The position numbers were made by a program, and so were the translations under genes. Of a stretch of 22,116 nt of DNA, positions 8,521-16,633 are shown piece after piece. The notes below the pieces were generated by a model. It was not told where the DNA came from. It saw only the letters and a list, made by a program, of their open reading frames with translations, and ran no database searches. The DNA comes from XBB1006 sp051877515. GTDB lineage: Bacteria > Bacillota > Clostridia > Lachnospirales > Lachnospiraceae. Positions within the stretch are counted from its first letter, which is position 1, and each line of letters opens with the position of its first letter. The stretch lies in assembly GCA_051877515.1 (NCBI GenBank), contig JBJEIY010000052.1, positions 1 to 22,116 on the forward strand, given 5' to 3'.

Positions 8521-8550
8521 TATATGAATTGAAAGGAATTATGGGTACCT

Positions 8551-9534
8551 ATGAATACTAGAGATACATTAGAAAAAATATCGGTAATTATTCCAGTGTA
8601 TAACGCTGCACCTTACTTGAGAAGATGCCTTGACTCAATTTTAAATAATACATTTCATAATCTTGAGGTAATATGTGTAAATGACGGAAGTCAAGATGAC
8701 AGTCTCACTATTCTCGAACATTACCACATATTCGATGATCGAATTGTAGTACTCAATCAAAAAAACAGTGGTGTATCGGCGGCTCGAAATAAAGGGCTTG
8801 CATATGCAACTGGAAAATATGTTGCCTTTGTGGATAGCGATGACTGGGTGAATCCGCAGTATTTTGAGTATCTATTAGTGGCAATTGGAAACGCAGATAT
8901 CTCCCATTGTGAAATGATCAGAGCCAATAATGATGATATAGGAAGAGATGAACAACCATTATCTTCAATTCGCATACTGGATACTGACAGAATGAATTTT
9001 TGGGAAGTTATGGATCACTGTTGGGGAAAGCTATTTAGAAGAGATATCTTGGCAAATTTAAAATTTCAAGAAGGCATTTCTTTTGGTGAAGATAAACTTT
9101 TTACTACGATTGCAATACAAATTGCAAAAAAGATTGCACTAATTGACAACAAGTTGTATTACTATTTCGATAATCCAAACTCAGCTGTGAATACGGTTGA
9201 ACATGATTTATATCCTATGGCAATAAAGTTTTTAGAGGATGCTTATAAAAATAAACGCTCCGTGAGCCTTAGATGTGCTTTTACAGGGTTGCTATCTTAT
9301 CGATATATAAGCATGTTTAAGCCAGATGCAGATGCGATACGAAACGATTGCAATCAAAACCTTGAAAAGTGCCGCAAACTGGCAGCTATTTTAATGCCGG
9401 TAAAAGAAAGATTACTTCTTAATGCGTTTGCACGATGTGAATTTCTCTATCGCGCATATCGAATTGTAGGTGATCGGACTATGATTACTTGGGAAAAATC
9501 TCAAAAGCAACGATACACGAAGTCAGAAAGGTGA
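8551..9534 (+). CDS. Glycosyltransferase family 2
   Basis: This 327-residue GT2 enzyme has a GT-A fold. SVIIPVYNAAPYL (11-23) is followed by the nucleotide-binding CVNDGSQDD (42-50), GVSAARNKGL (74-83) and the metal-binding DSDDWV (95-100). A WGKLFRRDIL segment and FGEDKLF further on are usual in this capsule GT2 subgroup, where the Glu-Asp may be catalytic. The gene is more AT-rich than its neighbours on both sides, suggesting a separate origin. The Shine-Dalgarno (AAAGGA at about 8532-8537) is rather far from ATG 8551. A nearer ATG at 8541 is out of frame and leads to a stop after six codons. Confidence 0.9.
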   Translation: MNTRDTLEKISVIIPVYNAAPYLRRCLDSILNNTFHNLEVICVNDGSQDDSLTILEHYHIFDDRIVVLNQKNSGVSAARNKGLAYATGKYVAFVDSDDWVNPQYFEYLLVAIGNADISHCEMIRANNDDIGRDEQPLSSIRILDTDRMNFWEVMDHCWGKLFRRDILANLKFQEGISFGEDKLFTTIAIQIAKKIALIDNKLYYYFDNPNSAVNTVEHDLYPMAIKFLEDAYKNKRSVSLRCAFTGLLSYRYISMFKPDADAIRNDCNQNLEKCRKLAAILMPVKERLLLNAFARCEFLYRAYRIVGDRTMITWEKSQKQRYTKSER

Positions 9535-9561
9535 AGAAAGAACTTAGCAAAAGGAGAAAAA

Positions 9562-10653
9562 ATGATCGGACTAATTACGTTTCATTGCTCGTATAATTAC
9601 GGCTCGGCGCTCCAGACGTATGCCCTACAGAAAAAACTCCAGGAGCTGTCCAAGAAAAATGGAGATATGGGAGGGTGTTCAATCCTTAATTATTATTACA
9701 CAAAAGATATGAAAGGCTTCGACGTCCGCTGGGGCGCTGGATTAAAAGTGCTTGCTTTTGATCTTCTTACTTTTCCCCAATGCTCTCGTCGTAAACTTAC
9801 ATATAAAAGATTTCGCAAGAGGTTTTTTAATCAAACAGAGCAGACGAGTGATTGGCGTGAATTGGAAAGAATCAGTGCTGACTGCGACACACTGGTCTGC
9901 GGCAGCGACCAGGTGTGGAACCTATGGCTGGTTGAGGGGGGTAATCCGGCATATTTCTTGAAATTTGCGAAGCCTGGCCAAAAGAAAATTGCCTATGCAC
10001 CCAGTATCGCATCTTCTAAAATCAGTGATCGCTATGCCAGTGAATTGAAAGAGACTTTAAGCGATTTTACAGCCATTTCAGTGCGCGAAGAGGGAAGTGA
10101 TAAGGCTTTATCAAAAATAATCGATAGAGAAGTAAAGGTAGTTCTTGACCCGACACTATTGGTGGATAGAACGGTATGGGACTCGTTAATTGCTGATTAC
10201 AAGATAAAGCTGCCCAAGAAGTACATCTTTGTATATTCTATTCACCAGATGAACCTGAAAAAACTTTGCCCTTATGCAGAGGACTTGGCTGAACAACTGG
10301 ATGCGGAGATTGTCTATTTTAATAAATACAATATCTACAAGAAACGATATGCGCTGAATATTTTCACAAAAGATCCCCGTGCATTTGTGGCAGCCATTAA
10401 AAATGCAGATTTTATTATTGGGGATTCTTTCCATTCCAGCGTTTTTTCAATCATTTACCATAAGCCTTTTATGAGCTATTCCTTAGACGACAGCAGACTA
10501 CGGCTGGATTCGCTTTTTTCGAGACTGGAGATACCGAGCCATTTTCTTGGTGAGAGTGAATATGAAGAAATCGACTATGAGAAGGTGCAGAAAAAACTGG
10601 ATGAATTTAGAGCAGACTCTTTACAGTTTCTACAGAATGCACTGAAAGGATGA
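9562..10653 (+). CDS. Polysaccharide pyruvyltransferase, with in-frame poly-G
   Basis: This enzyme belongs to the polysaccharide pyruvyltransferase family (CsaB/WcaK/EpsO-like), which transfers pyruvate from phosphoenolpyruvate to a sugar as a ketal, giving the polymer a negative charge. The 363-residue protein begins with the typical ITFHCSYNYGSALQTYALQ segment, has VCGSDQVWN near 112-120, and carries IIGDSFHSSVF near 285-295, the conserved C-terminal signature. AAAGGAG lies five bases before the ATG. Codons 125-127 (GAG GGG GGT) contain a 6-G run followed by AATCC. The frame is intact here, but one extra G would create an immediate TAA. It is followed after four bases by an FrhB-type gene, a recurrent pairing. 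Confidence 0.9.
   Translation: MIGLITFHCSYNYGSALQTYALQKKLQELSKKNGDMGGCSILNYYYTKDMKGFDVRWGAGLKVLAFDLLTFPQCSRRKLTYKRFRKRFFNQTEQTSDWRELERISADCDTLVCGSDQVWNLWLVEGGNPAYFLKFAKPGQKKIAYAPSIASSKISDRYASELKETLSDFTAISVREEGSDKALSKIIDREVKVVLDPTLLVDRTVWDSLIADYKIKLPKKYIFVYSIHQMNLKKLCPYAEDLAEQLDAEIVYFNKYNIYKKRYALNIFTKDPRAFVAAIKNADFIIGDSFHSSVFSIIYHKPFMSYSLDDSRLRLDSLFSRLEIPSHFLGESEYEEIDYEKVQKKLDEFRADSLQFLQNALKG
9936..9941 (+). repeat. Poly-G run (6 G) inside pyruvyltransferase, in frame
   Basis: Six G span codons 125-127 in the sequence GTTGAGGGGGGTAATCC. Six G is the ON length. Seven would give GAG GGG GGG TAA. Five would read GGG GTA ATC CGG and reach TGA within about eight codons. It shares the G-run-then-TA context of the four other runs, but at six G it may be too short to slip often. 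Confidence 0.8.
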
Positions 10654-10657
10654 TAGA

Positions 10658-11875
10658 ATGGAAAACAATATTGTATCAGAGTTATGCTTTGAATGTGAGA
10701 ATTGTATAAACGATTGTCCGACCAATGCGATTCGATTAGAGGGTCAAAACATATTTGCAAGAAAAGCGGTGGTTGCCCAGGAAAACTGCATTCATTGCGG
10801 CATATGTGAAAAAGTTTGTCCGGCACTGAATTTGAATCATCTGCAACGAAAAGAAACAATAGCGGCTTACGGCGTGAAGTCAACCGATGAAAATGCACGG
10901 CAATCAGCTTCCGGTGGGTTGTTCTTTGAGATGGCAAAGAAGATACTCTCCGAAAACAGTTATGTAGCTGGAGCTGCGTACCAAGATGATTGGTCAGTAA
11001 CCACGGAAATTATCTCGGATAGAAAAGATCTGCCCAGACTTCAAGGTTCAAAATATGTAAAAAGCTACAATCGAGATGCTTTCTCGGAAATAAAAAGGCG
11101 CATCCAGTCAGGGCAAAAAGTACTGTTTGGAGGCACACCCTGCCAGATTGCTGCGCTGTATGCGTATCTGGACAAACCTCTTAGGGACTCCAATCAACTG
11201 ATTACAGCGGATTTGGTTTGTCACGGATGCCCACCGGGACAGATGTTTCAGAATTATATTGATTCTCTGGAAAGGAAAAAAGCAACAATAATCACTAGTT
11301 TTCAGTTTCGGTCACAGAAATACGGTGGCAAGCTTGTGGGAAGAATAGGCTTGAACCGTAATGGGAAACAAAGATGGGAAGACTTGTTTTCTAAAGAGTC
11401 GAGCTATTTTAGTTTGTTTCTGGATGGGTATACTTATTTGGAAAGCTGTTATCAGTGCCCATTTGCCTGTCAGGAAAGAATCTCTGACTTTACTATATCA
11501 GATTACTGGGGCTGGAAGATGGAAAGCTACCGAGCGTTGATCGAAAAAGGTGTGAAAGAAGGAGACAATGTTTCTGCAATCTTAATACACACTGAAAAAG
11601 GCAGAGTGTTCTTTGATGAAATCAAAGATAACATGATAGCTGTGCAGGTAAAACCGGAGTGTATTATCAAGCATAATCCGCAGCTCAACAGATCGTCTCA
11701 TGTTAACCAGGTCGAAAGAGAAAAGTTGATAGATGGCTACATTCGAGATGGCTATAACGCAATTGAGAAATTCTTTAAGGCCAAGTACGGCTTGAAAAGG
11801 TACACGATGCGGTTGTCCTGTATAATTCCAATTTCTGTAAAAAAATTTTTAAAAAAATATCTGTTGCATATTTGA
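10658..11875 (+). CDS. FrhB/coenzyme F420 hydrogenase beta-like iron-sulfur protein
   Basis: This 405-residue protein combines an N-terminal two-cluster ferredoxin domain with an FrhB/FdhB C-terminal domain (coenzyme F420 hydrogenase/dehydrogenase beta family). The cluster ligands are visible: Cys10, 13, 16, 20 (CFECENCINDCP) and Cys44, 47, 50, 54 (CIHCGICEKVCP). Further on come SASGGLFFEMA near 81-91, FGGTPCQIAALYAYL near 156-170, and a Cys pair in CYQCPFACQERISDFTISDYWG. Family members in bacteria without F420 are often flavoproteins of unknown role that sit in polysaccharide loci beside pyruvyltransferases, as here (four-base gap). Involvement in a redox step of a sugar or pyruvyl substituent is inference. 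The gene ends shortly before a hairpin, so transcription may partly stop here. Confidence 0.88.
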   Translation: MENNIVSELCFECENCINDCPTNAIRLEGQNIFARKAVVAQENCIHCGICEKVCPALNLNHLQRKETIAAYGVKSTDENARQSASGGLFFEMAKKILSENSYVAGAAYQDDWSVTTEIISDRKDLPRLQGSKYVKSYNRDAFSEIKRRIQSGQKVLFGGTPCQIAALYAYLDKPLRDSNQLITADLVCHGCPPGQMFQNYIDSLERKKATIITSFQFRSQKYGGKLVGRIGLNRNGKQRWEDLFSKESSYFSLFLDGYTYLESCYQCPFACQERISDFTISDYWGWKMESYRALIEKGVKEGDNVSAILIHTEKGRVFFDEIKDNMIAVQVKPECIIKHNPQLNRSSHVNQVEREKLIDGYIRDGYNAIEKFFKAKYGLKRYTMRLSCIIPISVKKFLKKYLLHI

Positions 11876-11878
11876 AAC

Positions 11879-11907
11879 AAGTATGAATGGGATTTACATT
11901 CATACTT
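11879..11907 (+). terminator. Perfect 11-bp hairpin in the 116-base gap after the FrhB-like gene
   Basis: AAGTATGAATG (11879-11889) and CATTCATACTT (11897-11907) are exact inverted repeats around a 7-base loop, starting three bases after the stop codon. This is the largest intergenic gap without gene remains in the window. The stem is AT-rich and is followed by only three T, so it would be a weak intrinsic terminator. An mRNA 3'-end stabiliser or processing site is equally possible. I see no convincing promoter between it and the GT32 gene. Confidence 0.5.
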
Positions 11908-11991
11908 TGAGTCACAATAGCTTTCGCGGAAGAATAAAAGAAATAGCCGTTTTGCAATATAAAAAGTTAGCAAAAGAATTGGAGGAACTCT

Positions 11992-12687
11992 ATGATTCCT
12001 AAGAAAATTCATTACTGCTGGTTTGGTAGAGGTGAGAAACCTAAGCTTGCCCAAAAGTGTATAGCAAGTTGGAAAAAGTATATGCCGGACTACGAGATTA
12101 TCGAATGGAATGAAGACAACTTCGATATCAACTATAACGCTTACACGAAGATGTGTTATGAGCAGAAGAAATATGCATTTTTAACAGACTATCTCCGCTT
12201 GCTCGTTGTTGAGGAGCATGGCGGCATCTATTTTGATACGGATGTTGAGGTAGTGCGTTCTTTTGATGTCTTGCTAAAATACCCGGCTTTCTTTGGATTT
12301 GAGAACAACGAATATGTCAACACTGGCGAAGGCTTTGGAGCGGAACCGCACAACCCGGTGGTTCAGCAGATGCTGAAAGAGTATGAACCTCTTTTGGATG
12401 GCTTGCACGGAACAATCGGATGCCCCAAACTAAATACGGAGGCACTGCTGAAATTTGGTTTAGAGTTGAATGGTGAAAAGAAGCATCTAAAGAATGCCGT
12501 TATTTTCCCGGAGGATTATTTCAACCCCAGAAACAGTGTTACCGGTGAACTGAAAAAGACTGGGAATACATATTCAATCCATTGGTATTCTGCAAGCTGG
12601 ATGCCGTGGTATAAGCGGTTAAAGGCTGCCATGGGAAAGCCGATACATCGCATTACGGCTATAATAAAGACTCGGAGTAGGATGTAG
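11992..12687 (+). CDS. Glycosyltransferase family 32 (DXD sugar transferase)
   Basis: This 231-residue protein is a GT32-type enzyme (Gly_transf_sug, OCH1/capsular polysaccharide synthesis family), a GT-A retaining transferase acting on the lipid-linked oligosaccharide. It starts with the family signature IPKKIHYCWFG (2-12), has ASWKKYMPDYEIIEWNE (25-41), AFLTDYLRLLVVEEHGGIY (62-80), and the metal-binding DTD at 82-84. GGAGGAA lies a few bases before the ATG. It is the first gene after the hairpin-bearing gap, so it may head a segment with somewhat different expression. Length is normal for the bacterial family. The donor sugar is unknown. Confidence 0.92.
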   Translation: MIPKKIHYCWFGRGEKPKLAQKCIASWKKYMPDYEIIEWNEDNFDINYNAYTKMCYEQKKYAFLTDYLRLLVVEEHGGIYFDTDVEVVRSFDVLLKYPAFFGFENNEYVNTGEGFGAEPHNPVVQQMLKEYEPLLDGLHGTIGCPKLNTEALLKFGLELNGEKKHLKNAVIFPEDYFNPRNSVTGELKKTGNTYSIHWYSASWMPWYKRLKAAMGKPIHRITAIIKTRSRM

Positions 12688-12693
12688 AGAAGA

Positions 12694-13712
12694 ATGGAAT
12701 TATCAAAAAATGACTCCAAAATGCTGCAAGGACTGTCTGTCCTTGCCATGGTTTGTCTCCATCTGTTTAACAGAGACTATACAGGACTATTTATGCCGCT
12801 TCTGTTCGTGGGGGGGTACCAATGTCCTTCTATCTCGGACAACTGTCTGATTTTTGTGTATTTGGCTTTGCATTTCTCAGTGGCTACGTTCATATGATGC
12901 AGTTCGATCAGGAGGGATACTATAAGCGCCGGCTAAAGGGTTTGCTGGCGGTGTTCTGCTCCTACTGGCTGATTTTAGTGGTGTTTTCCATCGTAGGCAT
13001 TACAATCGGTCAAGGCGACTATATGCCTGGAAGCCTCAATAAATTTATCCTGAATGCACTTACGTTGGAAAACTCCTATAACGGTGCATGGTGGTATATG
13101 TTTACCTATGCGCTCCTTGTGGTAACCTCCCCAGTGCTGCTGAAGTGGGTAAAACGCAGCCATCCGCTTGTTGTACTGGGGATTGGCTTTGCAATCTACT
13201 GTGTGGCGTACTATGTACGCTTCAAACTGGGATGCAGTAATTGGCTCTTAGGCAAATTTGGACCTTTCGGAATGACCTTGTTTGAATACATGCTGGGAGT
13301 ATTGGTACTGAAATATCAAGTATTTACACATATATACAAAATCTGGGAGAAAATCCCTAAGGCTATTCAATGGCTGCTTGCTGCGGTGCTGATGTTTGGG
13401 ATGCTTTATGTGCGTACGAAAGTTGTTCCAAGTTTGTTCGTAGCACCTGTCACCGGTTTTGTGGTGATGACACTGTTCCATTTCTGGAACAAGCCGGAGT
13501 TTGTAAAGAAGGCATTTTTGCTAGTGGGCTGGCATTCAACCAACATCTGGCTGACCCACATGTTTTTCTATTCCGTTATGTTCAAAAATCTGGTTTACAT
13601 CGCAAAATATCCGCTGTTGGTTTTTGCCTTTATGCTGGCAATTACTATTCCGCTCTCCGTGTTGTTGCAGATGGTGGAAAGACCTATTCAAAAGCGGATA
13701 ACAAAAATTTGA
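12694..13712 (+). CDS. Membrane acyltransferase, frame-broken at poly-G (phase-variable candidate, OFF here)
   Basis: This is a second membrane O-acyltransferase of the acyltransferase-3-like superfamily, in the subgroup starting with SKNDSKMLQGLSVLAMVCLH. His23 in CLHLF is the likely key residue. The N-terminal frame runs through MPLLFVGG (34-41), then past a 7-G run into nonsense that ends at 12897. The remainder, from VPMSFYLGQLSDFCVFGFAF, lies in the next frame and continues through about eight membrane segments to TGA 13710-13712. With 8 G (or 5 G) the two parts fuse at GGVPMSFY into an uninterrupted 339-residue protein, normal for the family. The gene therefore reads OFF at 7 G. No other lesion was found. 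A homopolymer sequencing error would look the same. Confidence 0.88.
12810..12816 (+). repeat. Poly-G run (7 G) at the frame break of the second membrane acyltransferase
   Basis: Seven G from the third base of codon 39 (GTG GGG GGG) are followed by TACCAATG. Eight or five G would give GTA CCA ATG and enter the long downstream frame. The run also lies five bases before ATG 12822, which opens the downstream frame, so the G run itself could act as a ribosome-binding sequence. Confidence 0.92.
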
Positions 13713-13731
13713 AAAGTAAGGAGGCTTCTCT

Positions 13732-14931
13732 ATGAAAAAAATACTAATTGTTTCCCATGCCATGGAGATTGGCGGAGCGGAGCGAGCACTGCTGGGATTG
13801 TTGGAAAGTCTCGACCCTACACAGGTATCGGTGGATCTGTTTCTGCTGCGCCATGAGGGTGAGCTGCTGGAACTGATTCCCGACTATATTAACCTGTTGC
13901 CGTCCATTCCTGCCTATACGGTGCTGGCACGACCCATTGTGCAGACCATCAGGGAAGGGCATTTGCTACTCTCTATGGCAAGGTTGGTGGGAAAGTTCCG
14001 GGCAAAACAGTATAATCAGAAGCATGGTTTGACCGAAAGTGGTGTGGCCATTGAGTACAGCCACAAATATACAAAGGCATTCATGCCCCCTATTCAGTCG
14101 GAGGTAGAATATGATCTGGCAATCAGCTTCTTAACACCCCATTATTTTGTAGCGGAAAAGGTGCGTGCTAAGAAAAAGATTGCATGGATTCACACGGACT
14201 ATTCCGTGGTACAGGTGGATACAAGTTCCGAACTGGCGATGTGGAGCAGATTCGATTTCATTGCATCTATCTCCGAAAATGTGACCGAAACGTTTTTGTC
14301 GGTATTTCCTTCACTGAAAGAGAAGATTTTATTGATTGAGAATATTTTGCCCAAGACATTGATTGACAGACAGGCAGATGCGTTCACCGTCGAGGACGAA
14401 ATGCTCGATGACGGTAGCATCAAACTGCTCTCCATTGGGCGATTCAGCAACCAAAAAAACTTCGACAACGTACCAGATATCTGCCACCGTATCTTGGAAG
14501 CCGGACTGGATATCAAGTGGTATCTCATCGGCTATGGAGGTGAAGAAACGCTGATTCGTCAGCGGATTGCGGAGGCGGGCATGGAGGACAAGGTAATTAT
14601 TCTCGGCAAAAAGGAAAACCCCTATCCCTATATAAAAGCCTGTGATCTGTATGTTCAGCCCAGCAGGTATGAGGGCAAAGCCGTTACCGTCCGGGAAGCC
14701 CAGATGCTGTGCAAGCCGGTGGTGATTACCCGCTATGCAACAAGTGGCAGTCAATTGGAAGATGGTGTGGATGGCGTAATTGTGCCTATGGATAATGCAG
14801 GCTGTGCGGAGGGGATTGTGCAGCTGCTGAAAAGCCCGGAACGGATGAATTGGCTTGCTGTAAACTGTGCTCAGCGGAATTACACCAATGCTGGGGAAAT
14901 TGAGAAGATTTACCGGTTGATTCAGGAGTGA
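13732..14931 (+). CDS. Glycosyltransferase family 4
   Basis: This 399-residue GT-B retaining glycosyltransferase has SHAMEIGGAERALLGLL at its N-terminus (8-24), the acceptor-side pattern shared with the two GT4 genes that follow. WIHTDYS lies near 159-165. In the donor domain it has LSIGRFSNQKNFD and GKKENPYPYIKACDLYVQPS, with the EX7E pair in YEGKAVTVREA. AAGGAGG is well placed before ATG 13732. It is the first of three consecutive GT4 genes related in their N-terminal halves. Its base composition is more GC-rich than the GT2 genes at 8551 and 16634. The donor sugar is unknown. Confidence 0.92.
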   Translation: MKKILIVSHAMEIGGAERALLGLLESLDPTQVSVDLFLLRHEGELLELIPDYINLLPSIPAYTVLARPIVQTIREGHLLLSMARLVGKFRAKQYNQKHGLTESGVAIEYSHKYTKAFMPPIQSEVEYDLAISFLTPHYFVAEKVRAKKKIAWIHTDYSVVQVDTSSELAMWSRFDFIASISENVTETFLSVFPSLKEKILLIENILPKTLIDRQADAFTVEDEMLDDGSIKLLSIGRFSNQKNFDNVPDICHRILEAGLDIKWYLIGYGGEETLIRQRIAEAGMEDKVIILGKKENPYPYIKACDLYVQPSRYEGKAVTVREAQMLCKPVVITRYATSGSQLEDGVDGVIVPMDNAGCAEGIVQLLKSPERMNWLAVNCAQRNYTNAGEIEKIYRLIQE

Positions 14932-14938
14932 ATGCGAA

Positions 14939-16072
14939 ATGAAGAAGGTTTTATTTTTCATCGAAAGCCTTGCTGGTGGTGGAGCTGAGAAGGTTTTATC
15001 TGATCTGGTATCTAATCTGGAACCGGCAAAATACGATGTGACCGTGATCTCCGTTGCGGATGGGGGAGTTTACGAATCCATTGTAAAGAAACACAGCCAT
15101 TATCATTCAGTTTTTTCTAATGATGACTATAAATCAGGTGGCTGGAAGAAGCTGTGGTACATACTTAAATACAAGCTGATTTACAGCTTACCGGCTCCAA
15201 TCGCCTACCTCTGGATGATTCAAGGGGCGTATGACGTGGAAATTGCCTTTGTTGAGGGCTTTGCTACCAGGCTGATTGCGGCATCGCCTAATCAAAATAG
15301 CAAAAAGCTGACATGGGTGCATACCGACATGAAAAAAAATCCCTATGCCTGCAACGGATATAAAAGTCAAGCAGAGCACAGGTTGGTATATGAGAAATAC
15401 GATAAAGTGTGTTGTGTTTCCCAAAGCGTAAAGGAGGTGTTCAATACGATGTTTTTTAACGATAAGCGTGTGGTGGTTCAGTACAACCCAGTGGACAGTG
15501 CGGAAGTGATGCGTAAGGGTAGAGAACGGGTGGATTTAATCCCCAATCAAACTTTGCAGATGGGAACCATTGGACGACTGGAGGAGCAGAAGGGCTTTAT
15601 TCGTTTATTGGATTGCTTGGGCAGACTCAAAGGGAAGGGCTATCAATTCGGTCTGTGGATCGCAGGCGAAGGCTCCCAGCGCCCACAGTTGGAGGCGCTG
15701 ATGAAAAAGTATCAGCTGCAGGAGCAGGTAAAACTGTTGGGTTTTCAGGAAAACCCTTACCGATATATGGATAAATGTGATGTGTTTGTTTGTTCCTCCT
15801 ATGCAGAGGGATTCAGCACAGCCGCTACCGAAAGTCTAATTTTGGGGAAACCCATTTTTACTACCGAGTGTGCAGGAATGCAGGAACTGTTTGGTGCTGA
15901 AAAGTGTGGTGAGATTGTTCCCAATACCGATGAAGCGCTGTATGAGATGCTGGAAAATCTGTTGAGCGGCAAGTGGAAAGCGGCGGATTACACTGAGGCT
16001 GTTGCCAGAAGATCACTGGACTTTGATATTAAGAAGCGGATGCAGGAAATTGAAACGATATTGGATACATAG
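14939..16072 (+). CDS. Glycosyltransferase family 4
   Basis: This 377-residue GT-B glycosyltransferase has FIESLAGGGAEKVLSDLV near 7-24. YDVEIAFVEGFATRLIA (about 98-114) and WVHTDMKKNPY occupy the acceptor domain, and MGTIGRLEEQKGF the donor domain. The EX7E pair is in AEGFSTAATES. It is a full-length paralogue of the truncated gene immediately downstream, sharing the GGGAEKVL and VEGFAT/IEGEAT blocks. An 8-A run at 15332-15339 is in frame and the gene is intact, a useful control against general homopolymer miscounting. The Shine-Dalgarno (AGGAG) overlaps the end of the preceding gene. Confidence 0.92.
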   Translation: MKKVLFFIESLAGGGAEKVLSDLVSNLEPAKYDVTVISVADGGVYESIVKKHSHYHSVFSNDDYKSGGWKKLWYILKYKLIYSLPAPIAYLWMIQGAYDVEIAFVEGFATRLIAASPNQNSKKLTWVHTDMKKNPYACNGYKSQAEHRLVYEKYDKVCCVSQSVKEVFNTMFFNDKRVVVQYNPVDSAEVMRKGRERVDLIPNQTLQMGTIGRLEEQKGFIRLLDCLGRLKGKGYQFGLWIAGEGSQRPQLEALMKKYQLQEQVKLLGFQENPYRYMDKCDVFVCSSYAEGFSTAATESLILGKPIFTTECAGMQELFGAEKCGEIVPNTDEALYEMLENLLSGKWKAADYTEAVARRSLDFDIKKRMQEIETILDT

Positions 16073-16083
16073 GAATTTGAAAG

Positions 16084-16620
16084 ATGAAACGAATTATGTT
16101 TATGACCAATAGTATGTACGGTGGCGGTGCGGAAAAAGTGCTGCAAACGCTGCTGCATAACTTGGATCGTACAAAGTATAATGTGACGGTTTATTCCATG
16201 CATGATGAAGAAATACGCCCGGAATGTTACCCCGCAGATGTAACCTATAAGTCTGTTTTTGGGGGATATCACGGAAAGTCAGCAGTTGGAAAACGGTTGC
16301 ACAGTATTATGGGGAAGATAAAAGGAAAGCTGTTCTTAACTGCGCCATCATGGTTGTTCTATCTGCTGTATTTCCGTGAGAAATATGATGTGGAGGTTGC
16401 ATTTATCGAGGGTGAAGCAACCAAGATTATCTCTGGTTCCACCAATAAAAAATCGAGAAAAATTGCATGGGTGCATGTCGATTTACAGGCGAATCCATGG
16501 ACAGGTTTTCTGTATAAGGGTATTGAAGATGAAAGCAATCATTATCGAAAGTTTGACCAGATTGTGTGTGTCTCTGAGGGTGTTCGAGAAGCATTTCTAA
16601 ACAAGTATGAAGTATTATAG
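16084..16620 (+). pseudogene. Truncated GT4 glycosyltransferase (acceptor domain only)
   Basis: The 178-residue product matches only the N-terminal half of a GT4 enzyme: TNSMYGGGAEKVLQTLLHNL, YDVEVAFIEGEATKIISGS and WVHVDLQANPW, ending soon after CVSEGVREAFLNKY. The full-length paralogue upstream continues for about 200 more residues with the donor-binding domain and EX7E catalytic pair. Here the frame stops at TAG 16618-16620 and an unrelated GT2 gene begins at once. A GT4 lacking its C-terminal domain should be inactive, so I call it a broken gene. The break looks like a recombination junction that replaced the 3' part, not a point frameshift, because no GT4 sequence follows in any frame. 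Confidence 0.85.
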
Positions 16621-16633
16621 GAGTAAATCTGCT

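Noticed and set aside
14329..14961. 210-codon minus-strand open frame opposite the GT4 gene
   Set aside because: It is antisense to conserved GT4 coding sequence, with no family resemblance and no adjacent minus-strand genes.
15332..15339. 8-A run in the GT4 gene as another switch
   Set aside because: The frame is intact, Lys-Lys codons explain it, and A runs are common in this sequence. It serves better as a control showing homopolymers are counted correctly.
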